Source: a bacterium (lineage in GTDB: Bacteria; Electryoneota; AABM5-125-24; Hatepunaeales; Hatepunaeaceae). Taken from it: a stretch of 64,000 nucleotides of DNA. The notes beneath the pieces were generated by a model that searched no databases, was not told the DNA's origin, and was given only the letters and a program-made list of their open reading frames with translations. The translations under genes were made by a program, and so were the position numbers. Shown piece after piece: positions 47,297 to 55,788 of this stretch (positions are counted from its first letter, which is position 1; each line of letters begins with the position of its first letter). The stretch spans positions 1-64,000 of the forward strand of contig JAIPJL010000002.1 in NCBI GenBank assembly GCA_021734165.1. The letters run 5' to 3'.

Positions 47297-48067
47297 CTAA
47301 AGATGCTCAACATAACTGATGCGGATTTCGCGACCGAAATTCTTACCACGTTGTATAGTCTTGTTATTCTGATTAATGAGCATACCTCTAAGATGGATGT
47401 CGATAGCGAGTCTTTCAGCAAATGTCCAGCGGAAGCCGACGTTAAGGTATCCCTTGCCCTGTCCGATGGAAGCGTTATCATTGTCATTCATAGCTGCCGA
47501 GTATTCAAGAATTACTGCAAGTTGTTCCGTCATACGATAATCGACGGCTGCAAAGAAATCGAGTGAGCCTTCGTCATCATCAACCATCGGATTTGAGTTG
47601 ACGCCAAAATGACCCCCAAACTCGCCCAATGATCCGATAAGGAAGTTTTTGCCGACAACACCGTAAAAACCTTTTGCCTTGAATTGGTAACGATTCAGAT
47701 TGTCAATCCAGGTTCCGTAGCCTTGATTGTTGAAACCAACACTTAGCGCAGGTAAGGCAACACTCTCGTTGATAATACGATAGGAAACCTTTACTCCGGG
47801 TTGCGGATTCCAGTTGGGATTGTCATAACCTATAACGCCTGTGCCTCCGTACGACAAACCCAATGCAAACCTGTTGATCAAACCAATTGTAAATGCTGCA
47901 AGGACTCCGCCACCTGGATAAGCGCGTAACTCAAAATCATAGCTGCCTTTCTCGGGACCACCCGCAGATGGACAATCGATCAGTTTTTGCAGTGGACGCT
48001 CTGAAAAGTCCTGCGCTCCGGAAGATGATGCAATGCAAAGCGCTAATATAACTGTTAATAATCTCAT
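47297..48067 (-). CDS. Predicted outer-membrane beta-barrel protein
   Basis: 256 aa. Signal peptide cut near SSGAQ-D, then alternating aromatic/glycine strands ('FALGLSYGGTGVIGYDN', 'GKGYLNVGFRWTFAERLAIDIHL') typical of YjbH-like or small outer-membrane barrels in FCB bacteria. 'KGSYDFELRAYPGGGVLAAFTIGL' opens the barrel. Shares a transcript with folP (2-nt gap). Substrate unknown. Confidence 0.7.
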   Translation of the reverse strand: MRLLTVILALCIASSSGAQDFSERPLQKLIDCPSAGGPEKGSYDFELRAYPGGGVLAAFTIGLINRFALGLSYGGTGVIGYDNPNWNPQPGVKVSYRIINESVALPALSVGFNNQGYGTWIDNLNRYQFKAKGFYGVVGKNFLIGSLGEFGGHFGVNSNPMVDDDEGSLDFFAAVDYRMTEQLAVILEYSAAMNDNDNASIGQGKGYLNVGFRWTFAERLAIDIHLRGMLINQNNKTIQRGKNFGREIRISYVEHL

Positions 48068-48079
48068 AGTTTTTCTATG

Positions 48080-48508
48080 TTAAACCTGTTGTTTTTCGAA
48101 AGTTAGAATGATAGTATCCTCATTGCCATCACTATTATAATCATATAGTAATGTTGTGATGCAGCAGTTTCCCGTAACGGAGTATTCCATTTCAATAGTT
48201 TCATTATTTTCATTTGAAATTTTCAGTATGTTGCCATTGACCGACCAATTAAATGGTCCAGATGATGGGTATGGTATCATATAGTTGTCAATATCAGCAT
48301 TTCCAGTTCCATCATCGTTAAACGTCATAATCCATTCTGGGATTAATGATCCACCGTAAATCATACCGTTTACATTTAACTCAACTAACTGCCATGTTCC
48401 ATGAAGCTCTGAACCCGGAGCCGGGTCGCTCTCATCGTCAGTTAAACAGCCTGATATCAATACTAAAGATAGTAAGACTACAGGCAGTAATTTCCAGGTT
48501 GACTGCAT
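48080..48508 (-). CDS. Small lipocalin-like lipoprotein
   Basis: 142 aa from ATG 48508 (GGAG 7 nt upstream). Lipobox 'LVLISGC', then 'LHGTWQLVELNVNG' and repeated beta strands ending 'DTIILTFEKQQV', like lipocalin-type stress lipoproteins. Track start at 48559 rejected. Similar in plan to the next gene upstream, perhaps a duplicate. Confidence 0.7.
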   Translation of the reverse strand: MQSTWKLLPVVLLSLVLISGCLTDDESDPAPGSELHGTWQLVELNVNGMIYGGSLIPEWIMTFNDDGTGNADIDNYMIPYPSSGPFNWSVNGNILKISNENNETIEMEYSVTGNCCITTLLYDYNSDGNEDTIILTFEKQQV

Positions 48509-48589
48509 TTGGAATCTCCGATGTTTTTCCAAATTGAGGATTAATGTCCGATGCTTCAAGGGACAAGTAACATTCTTTCTCTTATTCCT

Positions 48590-48973
48590 TTAGTACTGCT
48601 TAGTGAAAACCTGAGTGATAGTGTAATCTTCCTCACCAAAGGTGTAAGTAATAGTATTATCAGTTACTACGCCAGCATATACCCATATACTGCTGTTTAT
48701 CTGATTATTGATCAGCGACCACTCGAAAGGAGTAGCAAGTCCCTGATAATACTGAATACCGACGCCTTCATCAGCAAATTCAAGTCTGTAATTTGGAATT
48801 ATATCTTCCGGAGTTTCTATGGTATCGGTTGTAACTCCAGTTAATTTCCAGGTTCCTACAATATCGTTTTCAGTAATCCCGGTAGGAGCGCTATGGTTGA
48901 CATTATCGGCGCAGCTCACGAAAAGGAAGTCGGCAATTATAACTGACAGTAGAATGGTTATGGTTGACTTCAT
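48590..48973 (-). CDS. Small lipocalin-like lipoprotein, paralogue of neighbour
   Basis: 127 aa. Lipobox 'LFVSC', then 'DIVGTWKLTGVTTDTIETPE' and 'FEWSLINNQINSSI', parallel to 'GTWQLVELNVNG' and 'FNWSVNGNILKIS' in the adjacent lipoprotein. AAGGAG lies before the ATG. Function unknown. Confidence 0.7.
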   Translation of the reverse strand: MKSTITILLSVIIADFLFVSCADNVNHSAPTGITENDIVGTWKLTGVTTDTIETPEDIIPNYRLEFADEGVGIQYYQGLATPFEWSLINNQINSSIWVYAGVVTDNTITYTFGEEDYTITQVFTKQY

Positions 48974-49620
48974 GATGATTCTCCTTAAGGTGAAATTTTA
49001 TCCTTTTCCCATCACTCCTGCAACGAAAGTGATTCCTAAAAACAGCACGAATATAAACAACAATATAGTAGTAATTTAGGCGCTTATTGACAGGTACTTG
49101 AAGCCTTTTCTCGATTCTGCAAGAAAGTATCCGACTTTCAATGAAAAACTGTAAATAGAACCATGAAAATACTACAGGTTTTCAAGATAACTAACAACTT
49201 TGCAACTGTCAACTGTTTAACCTCTGCAGATAGTTTTTATCTTAAGAGTGCATAAAAAACATGATAATTATGTGGAATTTTGTTACATTTATCAAAGTAA
49301 AACTTATATAAGATGAGTGACGTCCGTATTTAAGTGATAATATAATTATAATCAACTACCGATTAACTATTTGGAGTTTAGTAAGGTTAATTTTTTATTT
49401 TGAAAGATTCAAAATTTGTTCTTCTTTTTTACAATCAAAATTGCATACAGGGTTTTTTCAATACTATATTATACCATTGATGCATTATGCTGAAATGCAG
49501 CATGAATTACTTATAATAAAAAAGGCTTTTCTTAAGGTTGAACTTAATAGCATCCGGAACAGGGAAATTCCATTAAAGGAATTAGCTTCAAAATTTATAG
49601 TAAATTAACGGATAAGCAAG
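48974..49620. other. AT-rich intergenic region upstream of cheD
   Basis: About 650 bp with no ORF over 60 codons that looks real. Holds a possible promoter (TTGCAT at 49441, 18-nt spacer, TATATT at 49465) and a 42-codon ORF at 49480-49608 ('MHYAEMQHELLIIKKAFLKV...') ending 12 nt before the proposed cheD start; it could be a leader ORF or chance. Confidence 0.4.
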
Positions 49621-50109
49621 ATAGATACAACAATCTACATAGGCATAGGTGATTGTAAAGTAAGTAAATCACCAAATGAAGTCTTGAAGACCATGGCATT
49701 AGGATCATGTGTTGCAGTGATTATGCTCGATCCTAAGAATCAATCTGTAGGATTGCTTCATGCGGTACTACCTGATTCATCTATAAACAGAAGAATAATT
49801 CTGGAAAAACCAGGTATGTTTATAGATACAGGAATTCCAATTTTAATTAACAAAATGATGGCTCTTGGATATGATGGAAAATCTCACATGGTAATTAAGA
49901 TAGCCGGAGCTGCATCTGTTGCGGATCCGAACCAGACGTTCAATATTGGAAACAAAAATGTAATTGCAGCAAAGAAAACGCTTTCAGCCCATAGAATGAT
50001 CATCACTGCTGAGGATGTTGGTGGAACAATCAACCGTACCGTGACAATTGGTTTAGATAATGATAAGGTTGTTGTTTCATCCCCAGGACGCGAACCATGG
50101 AATCTGTGA
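49621..50109 (+). CDS. cheD: CheD chemoreceptor glutamine deamidase
   Basis: 162 aa if started at ATA 49621. Motifs 'IYIGIGDCKV', catalytic-Cys 'LGSCVAVIM', His in 'GLLHAVLPDS' and 'KIAGAASV', with 'NIGNKNVIAAKKTL', are complete for CheD, which deamidates receptors and binds CheC. The track starts at TTG 49684, which removes the conserved first strand 'IYIGIGDCKVSKSPNEV'. The frame stays open upstream to TAA 49606 with no ATG/GTG/TTG, so an AUA start is likely. Followed by an HDOD gene. No other chemotaxis genes in the window. Confidence 0.88.
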   Translation: MDTTIYIGIGDCKVSKSPNEVLKTMALGSCVAVIMLDPKNQSVGLLHAVLPDSSINRRIILEKPGMFIDTGIPILINKMMALGYDGKSHMVIKIAGAASVADPNQTFNIGNKNVIAAKKTLSAHRMIITAEDVGGTINRTVTIGLDNDKVVVSSPGREPWNL

Positions 50110-50243
50110 ACAAAGATAAAATAGATATGGCAATCAGCGCTGACGTTCTATGCATACAGAAAGTGATTTCAGCAGCTTGTATTTCATTTACTGACAATAT
50201 TAATCAATTTAATATGGAATATAAATGGAAAAATCTCAAATAA
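50097..50243 (+). CDS. Possible 48-aa protein overlapping cheD and the HDOD gene
   Basis: ATG 50097 lies inside the cheD end (13-nt overlap) and the stop lies inside the HDOD start (19-nt overlap), filling the gap exactly. Sequence 'MESVNKDKIDMAISADVLCI...' is not low-complexity. Could be a coupling ORF. No homologue recognised. Confidence 0.35.
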   Translation: MESVNKDKIDMAISADVLCIQKVISAACISFTDNINQFNMEYKWKNLK

Positions 50244-51100
50244 AAGATACTATTATAGCACGAGTTGAAGACTTCGGAGTTCCTCCCGATATAATTCTGC
50301 GTCTTATTGCGGTGATTCAGGATAAAACGCATACAATTCATAATGTTGTAGATATTATTCAAAGCGATCCATCATTAACAGCGCGAATACTCCGTGTTGC
50401 AAATTCCGCTGCATTTTGTAGAAAAACCCCTATAAACACGTTATCCCGTGCAGTTATTCAGATGGGTGAGAGGATCGTCACCGGAATCGCATTAGATTTT
50501 TGTATGAAACAGGTTTATGAAAAAAATTTAACAGGATATAATTGCTCAAGTGAGGATTTCTGGGCGCACTCTTTGATGACAGCTATCGCTGCCAGGGAAA
50601 TCAGCAGACATACAAATAATAATATTTCTCCTGACATTGCTTATACTGCCGGAATACTGCATGATATTGGAAAAGCAATAATTTCAGAGTTTATTGTCGA
50701 TAATAATACTTTGATGCAGGATTGGCTTGATAAAGGCGAAGTTGGTGATTTCCTGGCAGCAGAAAAACAACTTGTTGATACTGATCATGCGGAAGTTGGT
50801 TGGATGATGGCAAGTAAATGGAAATTTCCTGAAGAGCTTCTTAATGCAATACGTTATCATCACAATCCAAACAATGTTGAAGAAAAATTCAGAGATATAG
50901 TTTTCTGTATTCATCTCGCTGATATTACTGCTATGATTGCCGGTAAAGGAACAGGAATTGATTCATTTATTTACGATCTTGATAGCAATTATGTTAATTA
51001 TATAGATCTGGGCGAGAATGAGTTATCATTTATACTTCTTAAGATCCAGGAGGAGTTTGTTCAAATAATTGAGTCAATCAGGGTAGTTAAGGAAACCTAA
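50225..51100 (+). CDS. HDOD domain signalling protein
   Basis: 291 aa. HDOD domain spanning most of the protein: 'LPPxx'-like start ('FGVPPDIILRLIAVIQD'), 'IIQSDPSLTARILRVANSAAF', 'ILHDIGKAIISEF' (HD pair retained) and 'IRYHHNP'. HDOD proteins relay signals in motility and nucleotide second-messenger systems. Next to cheD, so a role in chemotaxis or cell-surface signalling is likely. Confidence 0.85.
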   Translation: MEKSQIKDTIIARVEDFGVPPDIILRLIAVIQDKTHTIHNVVDIIQSDPSLTARILRVANSAAFCRKTPINTLSRAVIQMGERIVTGIALDFCMKQVYEKNLTGYNCSSEDFWAHSLMTAIAAREISRHTNNNISPDIAYTAGILHDIGKAIISEFIVDNNTLMQDWLDKGEVGDFLAAEKQLVDTDHAEVGWMMASKWKFPEELLNAIRYHHNPNNVEEKFRDIVFCIHLADITAMIAGKGTGIDSFIYDLDSNYVNYIDLGENELSFILLKIQEEFVQIIESIRVVKET

Positions 51101-51151
51101 TCGTATTAGTATCTGTGTAGTTAGATTTGTACAAATCCAACTGCGGAGGGA

Positions 51152-51173
51152 AGTTATATATCCTTATATAACT
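51152..51173. terminator. AT-rich hairpin between convergent genes
   Basis: Perfect 9-bp stem AGTTATATA-tcct-TATATAACT between the HDOD and TonB-receptor ends. No U-tract; possible bidirectional terminator. GATTTGTACAAATC, a 14-bp palindrome, lies nearby at 51124. Confidence 0.4.
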
Positions 51174-51183
51174 GAGAATTAAG

Positions 51184-53577
51184 CTAAAAATCCAATCTTA
51201 CACCACCTACAAAGAAAAACCTCCACTGATATACTGTATCTACCACATCATCATCAGCATAGATATATTCAGCGACATTTTTCCGATCAAGCAGGTTTTG
51301 AATCTCAAGAAAGACAACAGTTGAGCGATAACCGAAAAACCACTTGCTGTCCCAGCGAATATCCCAGCGGATATAATCCGGATAACGTTTACTGTTTGGA
51401 TCAGCAATGTCTTCCCAGTGCGGATCCGCTTCCATTCCTATTGTTGTCCATTCTTTGGGCGTATAAGGTCTTCCTGAGACATATCGCAGCCTGGTTGAGA
51501 TTGTCAATTCATCACCATTGATCGGCATTACATAAGTCCACCGCCAATACCACTTTTTCTGGAAATCACGCATCCGAAGCCCGTTGAACTTATAACCAAG
51601 CGCTAAGGTGCTGATGTGGCGATAATCGTAGTCGGAAGGATAGGATTCTATCGAATCATCGAACTTTGAATTGCCATAAGAATAGCTGAACGTTCCATAC
51701 CAATTAGTGGTAAATTTACGCTGGGCAAACAGTTCCATTCCCCAGGACTCCTTTGTTCCAACAGCGAGGTAGCGCCATGATCTTAGTACCGGATTATAGT
51801 AATGCAGCAGTTTCTGCTCCGAAACCGGAAGCTTTTCGTAGTTTTTATAGTATCCTTCTACGCTGAGGATAGTTGCATCGGTTAGGAGGTATGACAAGCC
51901 GAGCACATATTGATACGCTTTGCTGTGAGGCAGGTTTTTATTGGCGCCGTTCGGATCGGACGTGTAAATCAAGAGTGGCTGAGCTTGATAATAAATTCCC
52001 CAAGCGGATTTCATTGTTAAACGAGGCTTTATCTCCCAACTTGCAGACAGTCTTGGAGCTAATGTTACTTCATTCGAATACTGAAAACCGTCCAGTCGCA
52101 AACCGCCTATTAACGTGAGATTGCTCAACGGACGCCATCGATATTGTGCGAAACTGCCGTACTTTAACGTAGTTGTCGATTCGTTAATTACCATTTCAGG
52201 TCTGATCACAACCGTATCAACACCATTAATGTTATAATTTGTTGTGTCATCCTCAAGCCAGAACTCATGCGAAAATGAAATGGGTTTGAGACTTAAACCA
52301 AATGAAAGCTCATCGGTATCTCTAAGTTTTTGTGTTCTGTTCAGATGGATTTGATTGGTAGTTTCTGTGCTTATAGCTTTATAAAACTGGCGTTTGATCA
52401 AGTTGTTCGAAGCGTCTTTATTAACTTCAAACACGTCATATTTATAATTAATTTCAGTCATTGCAAGCGTCATATCCGAATATCCGTTTCCCCATATCTT
52501 TCGCCATGTTCCACCAAGAGCGGAAGTGGATCCGCTTGCTTTAAATGCTTCCGCTCCCCGTGACCAGGCATCCGCATCTTCCTGCTCAACTTCGATTAGA
52601 TCGTCACCATAAAGACCGATAATTGATAGTTTATCATAAGGTGACAGGTCATAAGCAACCTTTAACTGCGTATCCCAATATTTTGGTGTGGCAGTTAAAC
52701 CGATAGCGCCTTTAACAAATTCGAGATAACTTTTACGGTATGCGACAAGGTAGGAGCCTCTTTTCGCTGCAAAACCTCCCTCGCAATTAACGCCGATACC
52801 TGCCATGGAGAAAGTTAGTTGTCCGGAGAAGCGATCACGATTACCCTCACGCAGATCAAGATCAAGTACGCTGGAGAGCCTGTCACCATACCTTGCAGAG
52901 AAGCCACCGCTGGCAAACGTAACCTCTTTTAGAAATTCGGGATTAACAAGTCCAATAGGTCCTCCGGAACTTGCCTGCTCAGGGAAGTGATTGATATTGT
53001 CTATCTCGACGCCATCCATAATTAGAAGGTTTTCGGAAGGACTGCCGCCTCTGACGATTATTTCATTGGTTTGATCGTTGCTTGAGGCTATACTTGGCAG
53101 CGCTTGAATGGCGCGCTGAACATCCTCTGCCGATCCCGGTGAGCGACGCACTTCTTCATAACTCAAAGACCGGGATGATGTTACCAAATCCGGTTTCTGC
53201 CTGAAGAATCCAGCCACAACAACCGCTTCTTCACCCTCAATCACTGTTGGTTCAAGAAGGAATTCCAATTCAGCAGGACGACCCGGTTTCAGCAGCACTT
53301 CACTCTTAATATCTGGTAGATAACCGAGTGCGCTGGCTTTAAGGTTATACACAGCCGGTTTAAGTCCGTGGATAATGAATTTTCCCTCAATATCAGCCGC
53401 AGCGCCGAATTCAGTGTTAAGCACGACCACATTGGCATTTGCTACTGGGCTGCGAGTAGATTGATCAAGCACAACTCCTTTGACTGTGCAGGTTTTGATT
53501 TCGGCAAAGGAGCATGTACAGTAGGTTATTGCAAGGAAGAGTATCAGGTTGTGTTTGAAATATAGTTTACTATTTAT
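51184..53577 (-). CDS. TonB-dependent outer-membrane receptor with carboxypeptidase-like regulatory domain
   Basis: 797 aa if started at ATA 53577. Signal peptide 'LILFLAITYCTCSFA', CarboxypepD_reg-like domain ('GVVLDQSTRSPVANANVVV'), plug with 'DVQRAIQALPSIASSNDQTNEIIVRGGSPSENLLIMDGVEID', then a 22-strand-type barrel ending 'WRFFFVGGVRLDF'. Imports a siderophore, vitamin or glycan with TonB energy; substrate unknown. The track start GTG 53472 removes the signal peptide, without which the protein could not reach the outer membrane. AAGGGAG lies 4 nt before ATA 53577, and no ATG/GTG/TTG occurs in that frame back to the TAA. Confidence 0.88.
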   Translation of the reverse strand: MNSKLYFKHNLILFLAITYCTCSFAEIKTCTVKGVVLDQSTRSPVANANVVVLNTEFGAAADIEGKFIIHGLKPAVYNLKASALGYLPDIKSEVLLKPGRPAELEFLLEPTVIEGEEAVVVAGFFRQKPDLVTSSRSLSYEEVRRSPGSAEDVQRAIQALPSIASSNDQTNEIIVRGGSPSENLLIMDGVEIDNINHFPEQASSGGPIGLVNPEFLKEVTFASGGFSARYGDRLSSVLDLDLREGNRDRFSGQLTFSMAGIGVNCEGGFAAKRGSYLVAYRKSYLEFVKGAIGLTATPKYWDTQLKVAYDLSPYDKLSIIGLYGDDLIEVEQEDADAWSRGAEAFKASGSTSALGGTWRKIWGNGYSDMTLAMTEINYKYDVFEVNKDASNNLIKRQFYKAISTETTNQIHLNRTQKLRDTDELSFGLSLKPISFSHEFWLEDDTTNYNINGVDTVVIRPEMVINESTTTLKYGSFAQYRWRPLSNLTLIGGLRLDGFQYSNEVTLAPRLSASWEIKPRLTMKSAWGIYYQAQPLLIYTSDPNGANKNLPHSKAYQYVLGLSYLLTDATILSVEGYYKNYEKLPVSEQKLLHYYNPVLRSWRYLAVGTKESWGMELFAQRKFTTNWYGTFSYSYGNSKFDDSIESYPSDYDYRHISTLALGYKFNGLRMRDFQKKWYWRWTYVMPINGDELTISTRLRYVSGRPYTPKEWTTIGMEADPHWEDIADPNSKRYPDYIRWDIRWDSKWFFGYRSTVVFLEIQNLLDRKNVAEYIYADDDVVDTVYQWRFFFVGGVRLDF

Positions 53578-53698
53578 CAGACTCCCTTATTTAGAGTTGA
53601 AATGAGTTAGCAGAACAAGGTAGTGATGCTGTGAACAGGTTGACTCAGTGAATATTAACAATTATTTTACATAATTCAACATTTTTAAGAAAACTTTT

Positions 53699-54661
53699 AT
53701 GGTTAGAATCTTAATCATACTTTCTTTTTATATTATAGCGTCTGTATCCAGCTCGCTTTTTGCCGAAACAGGGAACGCTGATTTAAGATTGGTCATTACC
53801 GGCGATCTTAAGGGAGCCGTCAGGGAATGCGCCTGTCTTTACGGTCAACCGGGTGGACTTGCGCGTCGAAAAAACATTTTCGATCAGATCAGGCGAGAGA
53901 TGTCCGAAGCACTTTTCATTGAATACGGCAATCTGACCAACGAACAGACAAATCCGCTTTTGTTAAAAGACCTTTTCAATAAGCTCAAATATGATCTAAT
54001 CTGTCCTTATATGATTGATTATGATAGATTACAGGATGACTTAGGCGATAGTGTTAATTCGCAGAAGTTACCTTTTTATTTTAGTAATTTGAAGGAAAAT
54101 AACTGTGATAGCTTTGTATCATGTAATCTAAGTTGTATCATCCGTGATGTTGGTTTTGAGAAAAAACCGACAACATATTCGAAAAATGAGTTGTTAATAA
54201 TATCATTTACAAGTCTCTATAATAAAGCAGAAACAGACACGACTCCTAAAATGTATAACTATAATCTAATGGACTGGGATGAAACAATCGGTAGGTTTCG
54301 TAATACCATAAAAGAGTTTAAAGGAATTTCAGTATTGATATGCAACTGGGATTATGCGAATCTGGATATGCAAACAGTTCCTGAGAGTATAGATATAGAT
54401 TTACCTGGTCTGGATGTTATAATCATCGGAGGCAGTGGATATGTTGAGCCCGAGGTGAGAGAGGAGTGTGGGGTACTATCAGTTTACACGGGTAACTATG
54501 GTGAATATATTATGGTACTGGATTTATGGAAGAATACAAGCAGCGGCGTCAGTAAATACGAATGGCAGGCGATCCCAACGGAAATCGCTGAGCCGGATAG
54601 TTTATTCTCGAAAGAGATAGAGAAATTTTACAAATTGGAAACAAAAACAATTGAAAGATAG
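53699..54661 (+). CDS. Periplasmic UshA-like metallophosphoesterase fold, metal sites degraded
   Basis: 320 aa. Signal peptide cut near LFAET. 'VITGDLKGAVRECACLYGQPGGLARRKNI' matches the start of periplasmic proteins related to UshA/calcineurin phosphoesterases, which often show 'CGC...GGLARR'. The usual metal ligands (NDxHG, GNHE) are not visible. The C-terminal 'LDVIIIGGSGY' replaces the normal GGH-containing motif. Probably non-catalytic. The 3' end overlaps mltG by 11 nt. Confidence 0.65.
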   Translation: MVRILIILSFYIIASVSSSLFAETGNADLRLVITGDLKGAVRECACLYGQPGGLARRKNIFDQIRREMSEALFIEYGNLTNEQTNPLLLKDLFNKLKYDLICPYMIDYDRLQDDLGDSVNSQKLPFYFSNLKENNCDSFVSCNLSCIIRDVGFEKKPTTYSKNELLIISFTSLYNKAETDTTPKMYNYNLMDWDETIGRFRNTIKEFKGISVLICNWDYANLDMQTVPESIDIDLPGLDVIIIGGSGYVEPEVREECGVLSVYTGNYGEYIMVLDLWKNTSSGVSKYEWQAIPTEIAEPDSLFSKEIEKFYKLETKTIER

Positions 54662-55709
54662 AAAAGTCAACAAAACTCTCTGGGCAGCATTAGTTATTAT
54701 CATTATTCTGTCCTTCATTGCGATGTGGCTGCACAGAGTATTGAACAAACCGATGGAGTTTGAAGGAAGCAGTAATATAGAAGTTGTTATCGAAAAGGGC
54801 ATGAATCTATCCCAGGTTTCATCAATACTGCAAGAAAAAGGTTTGATAAAAAGCCGCTCCGATTTTCGATGGGCAGCTTGGTTGATGCAAGCGGAATCGA
54901 AGATTCAACCCGGACGTTTTCTGCTTCCTATGGGCGTAAGTAATTCGGATATAATTCGGTTTCTATTGAAACCCGGAATACTAACAAGGGATGTAACAAT
55001 TCCAGAGGGATTAACGGTCAGGCAGATTGCGGGAATATTTAAACATGAGCTTCAGATAGATTCTGTTGAGTTTATCAGTCTTTGTGAAGACAGCGCCTTC
55101 GCTGTCGGCTTGGGATTAAATGCAGGGGGACTTGAAGGATACCTGTTCCCAGATACTTACAACTTCTATATGTCGAGCAGCTCAAGTGAAATCATCAGCC
55201 GTATGGTTGACCACTTTTTCAATGTTTTTAATGACAGCCTTCAGAATAAAGCGACAAAGGTCGGTTTAAACCTGCATAAAGCAGTTATATTAGCTTCAAT
55301 TATTCAGGGTGAAGTAATGATCGCTGAGGAAGCACCGTTGGTTTCGGCTGTTTATCATAATAGATTGAAGAGAGGCATTGCACTCGGAGCGGATCCGACA
55401 ATTCAGTACATATTGAAAGATGGACCTCGTAGATTGCTTAACAAAGACCTTGAAATAGACAGCCCTTACAATACATATAAACGTAGAGGATTACCTCCCG
55501 GACCGGTTAATAATCCCGGAACGGTTGCGCTTAAAGCGGCAGTTAATCCTGCTGACGTCAAGTATATATACTTTGTCGCTAAAGGAGATGGTTCACATTC
55601 TTTTAACACATCACATGAGGGTCATCAGCGCGATAAAGCAAAATTCCAGCAAGTCAGGCGTAAAGTTGCGAGAGAGAAAAGGAATGCAAGATTAAAAGGA
55701 GGTGAGTAG
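54651..55709 (+). CDS. mltG: Endolytic murein transglycosylase MltG
   Basis: 352 aa from TTG 54651, overlapping the previous gene. One N-terminal TM helix ('LWAALVIIIILSFIAMWL'), LysM-like region, then the YceG domain with 'ILASIIQGEV', 'SAVYHNRLKRGIALGADPTIQY', 'SPYNTYKRRGLPPGPVNNPG' and 'YFVAKGDGSHSFNTSHEGH'. MltG cuts nascent glycan strands. The catalytic Glu region reads QGE instead of the commoner EKE; one Glu remains. Confidence 0.93.
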   Translation: MKDRKVNKTLWAALVIIIILSFIAMWLHRVLNKPMEFEGSSNIEVVIEKGMNLSQVSSILQEKGLIKSRSDFRWAAWLMQAESKIQPGRFLLPMGVSNSDIIRFLLKPGILTRDVTIPEGLTVRQIAGIFKHELQIDSVEFISLCEDSAFAVGLGLNAGGLEGYLFPDTYNFYMSSSSSEIISRMVDHFFNVFNDSLQNKATKVGLNLHKAVILASIIQGEVMIAEEAPLVSAVYHNRLKRGIALGADPTIQYILKDGPRRLLNKDLEIDSPYNTYKRRGLPPGPVNNPGTVALKAAVNPADVKYIYFVAKGDGSHSFNTSHEGHQRDKAKFQQVRRKVAREKRNARLKGGE

Positions 55710-55718
55710 GTTTAGCGT

Positions 55719-55751
55719 GTTCAAACAGTCTGAAGGCTGTGTACTCTGAAC
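55719..55751. repeat. Small nested palindrome between mltG and pcrA
   Basis: GTTCA/TGAAC outer arms around ACAGTC-tgaa-GGCTGT. Same CTGAAGG-type core as the 44836 element. T-rich sequence follows, so attenuation is possible. Confidence 0.4.
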
Positions 55752-55788
55752 AGTCTTTTCTTCCTTACAGGACTTTTATAGAAGTTTA

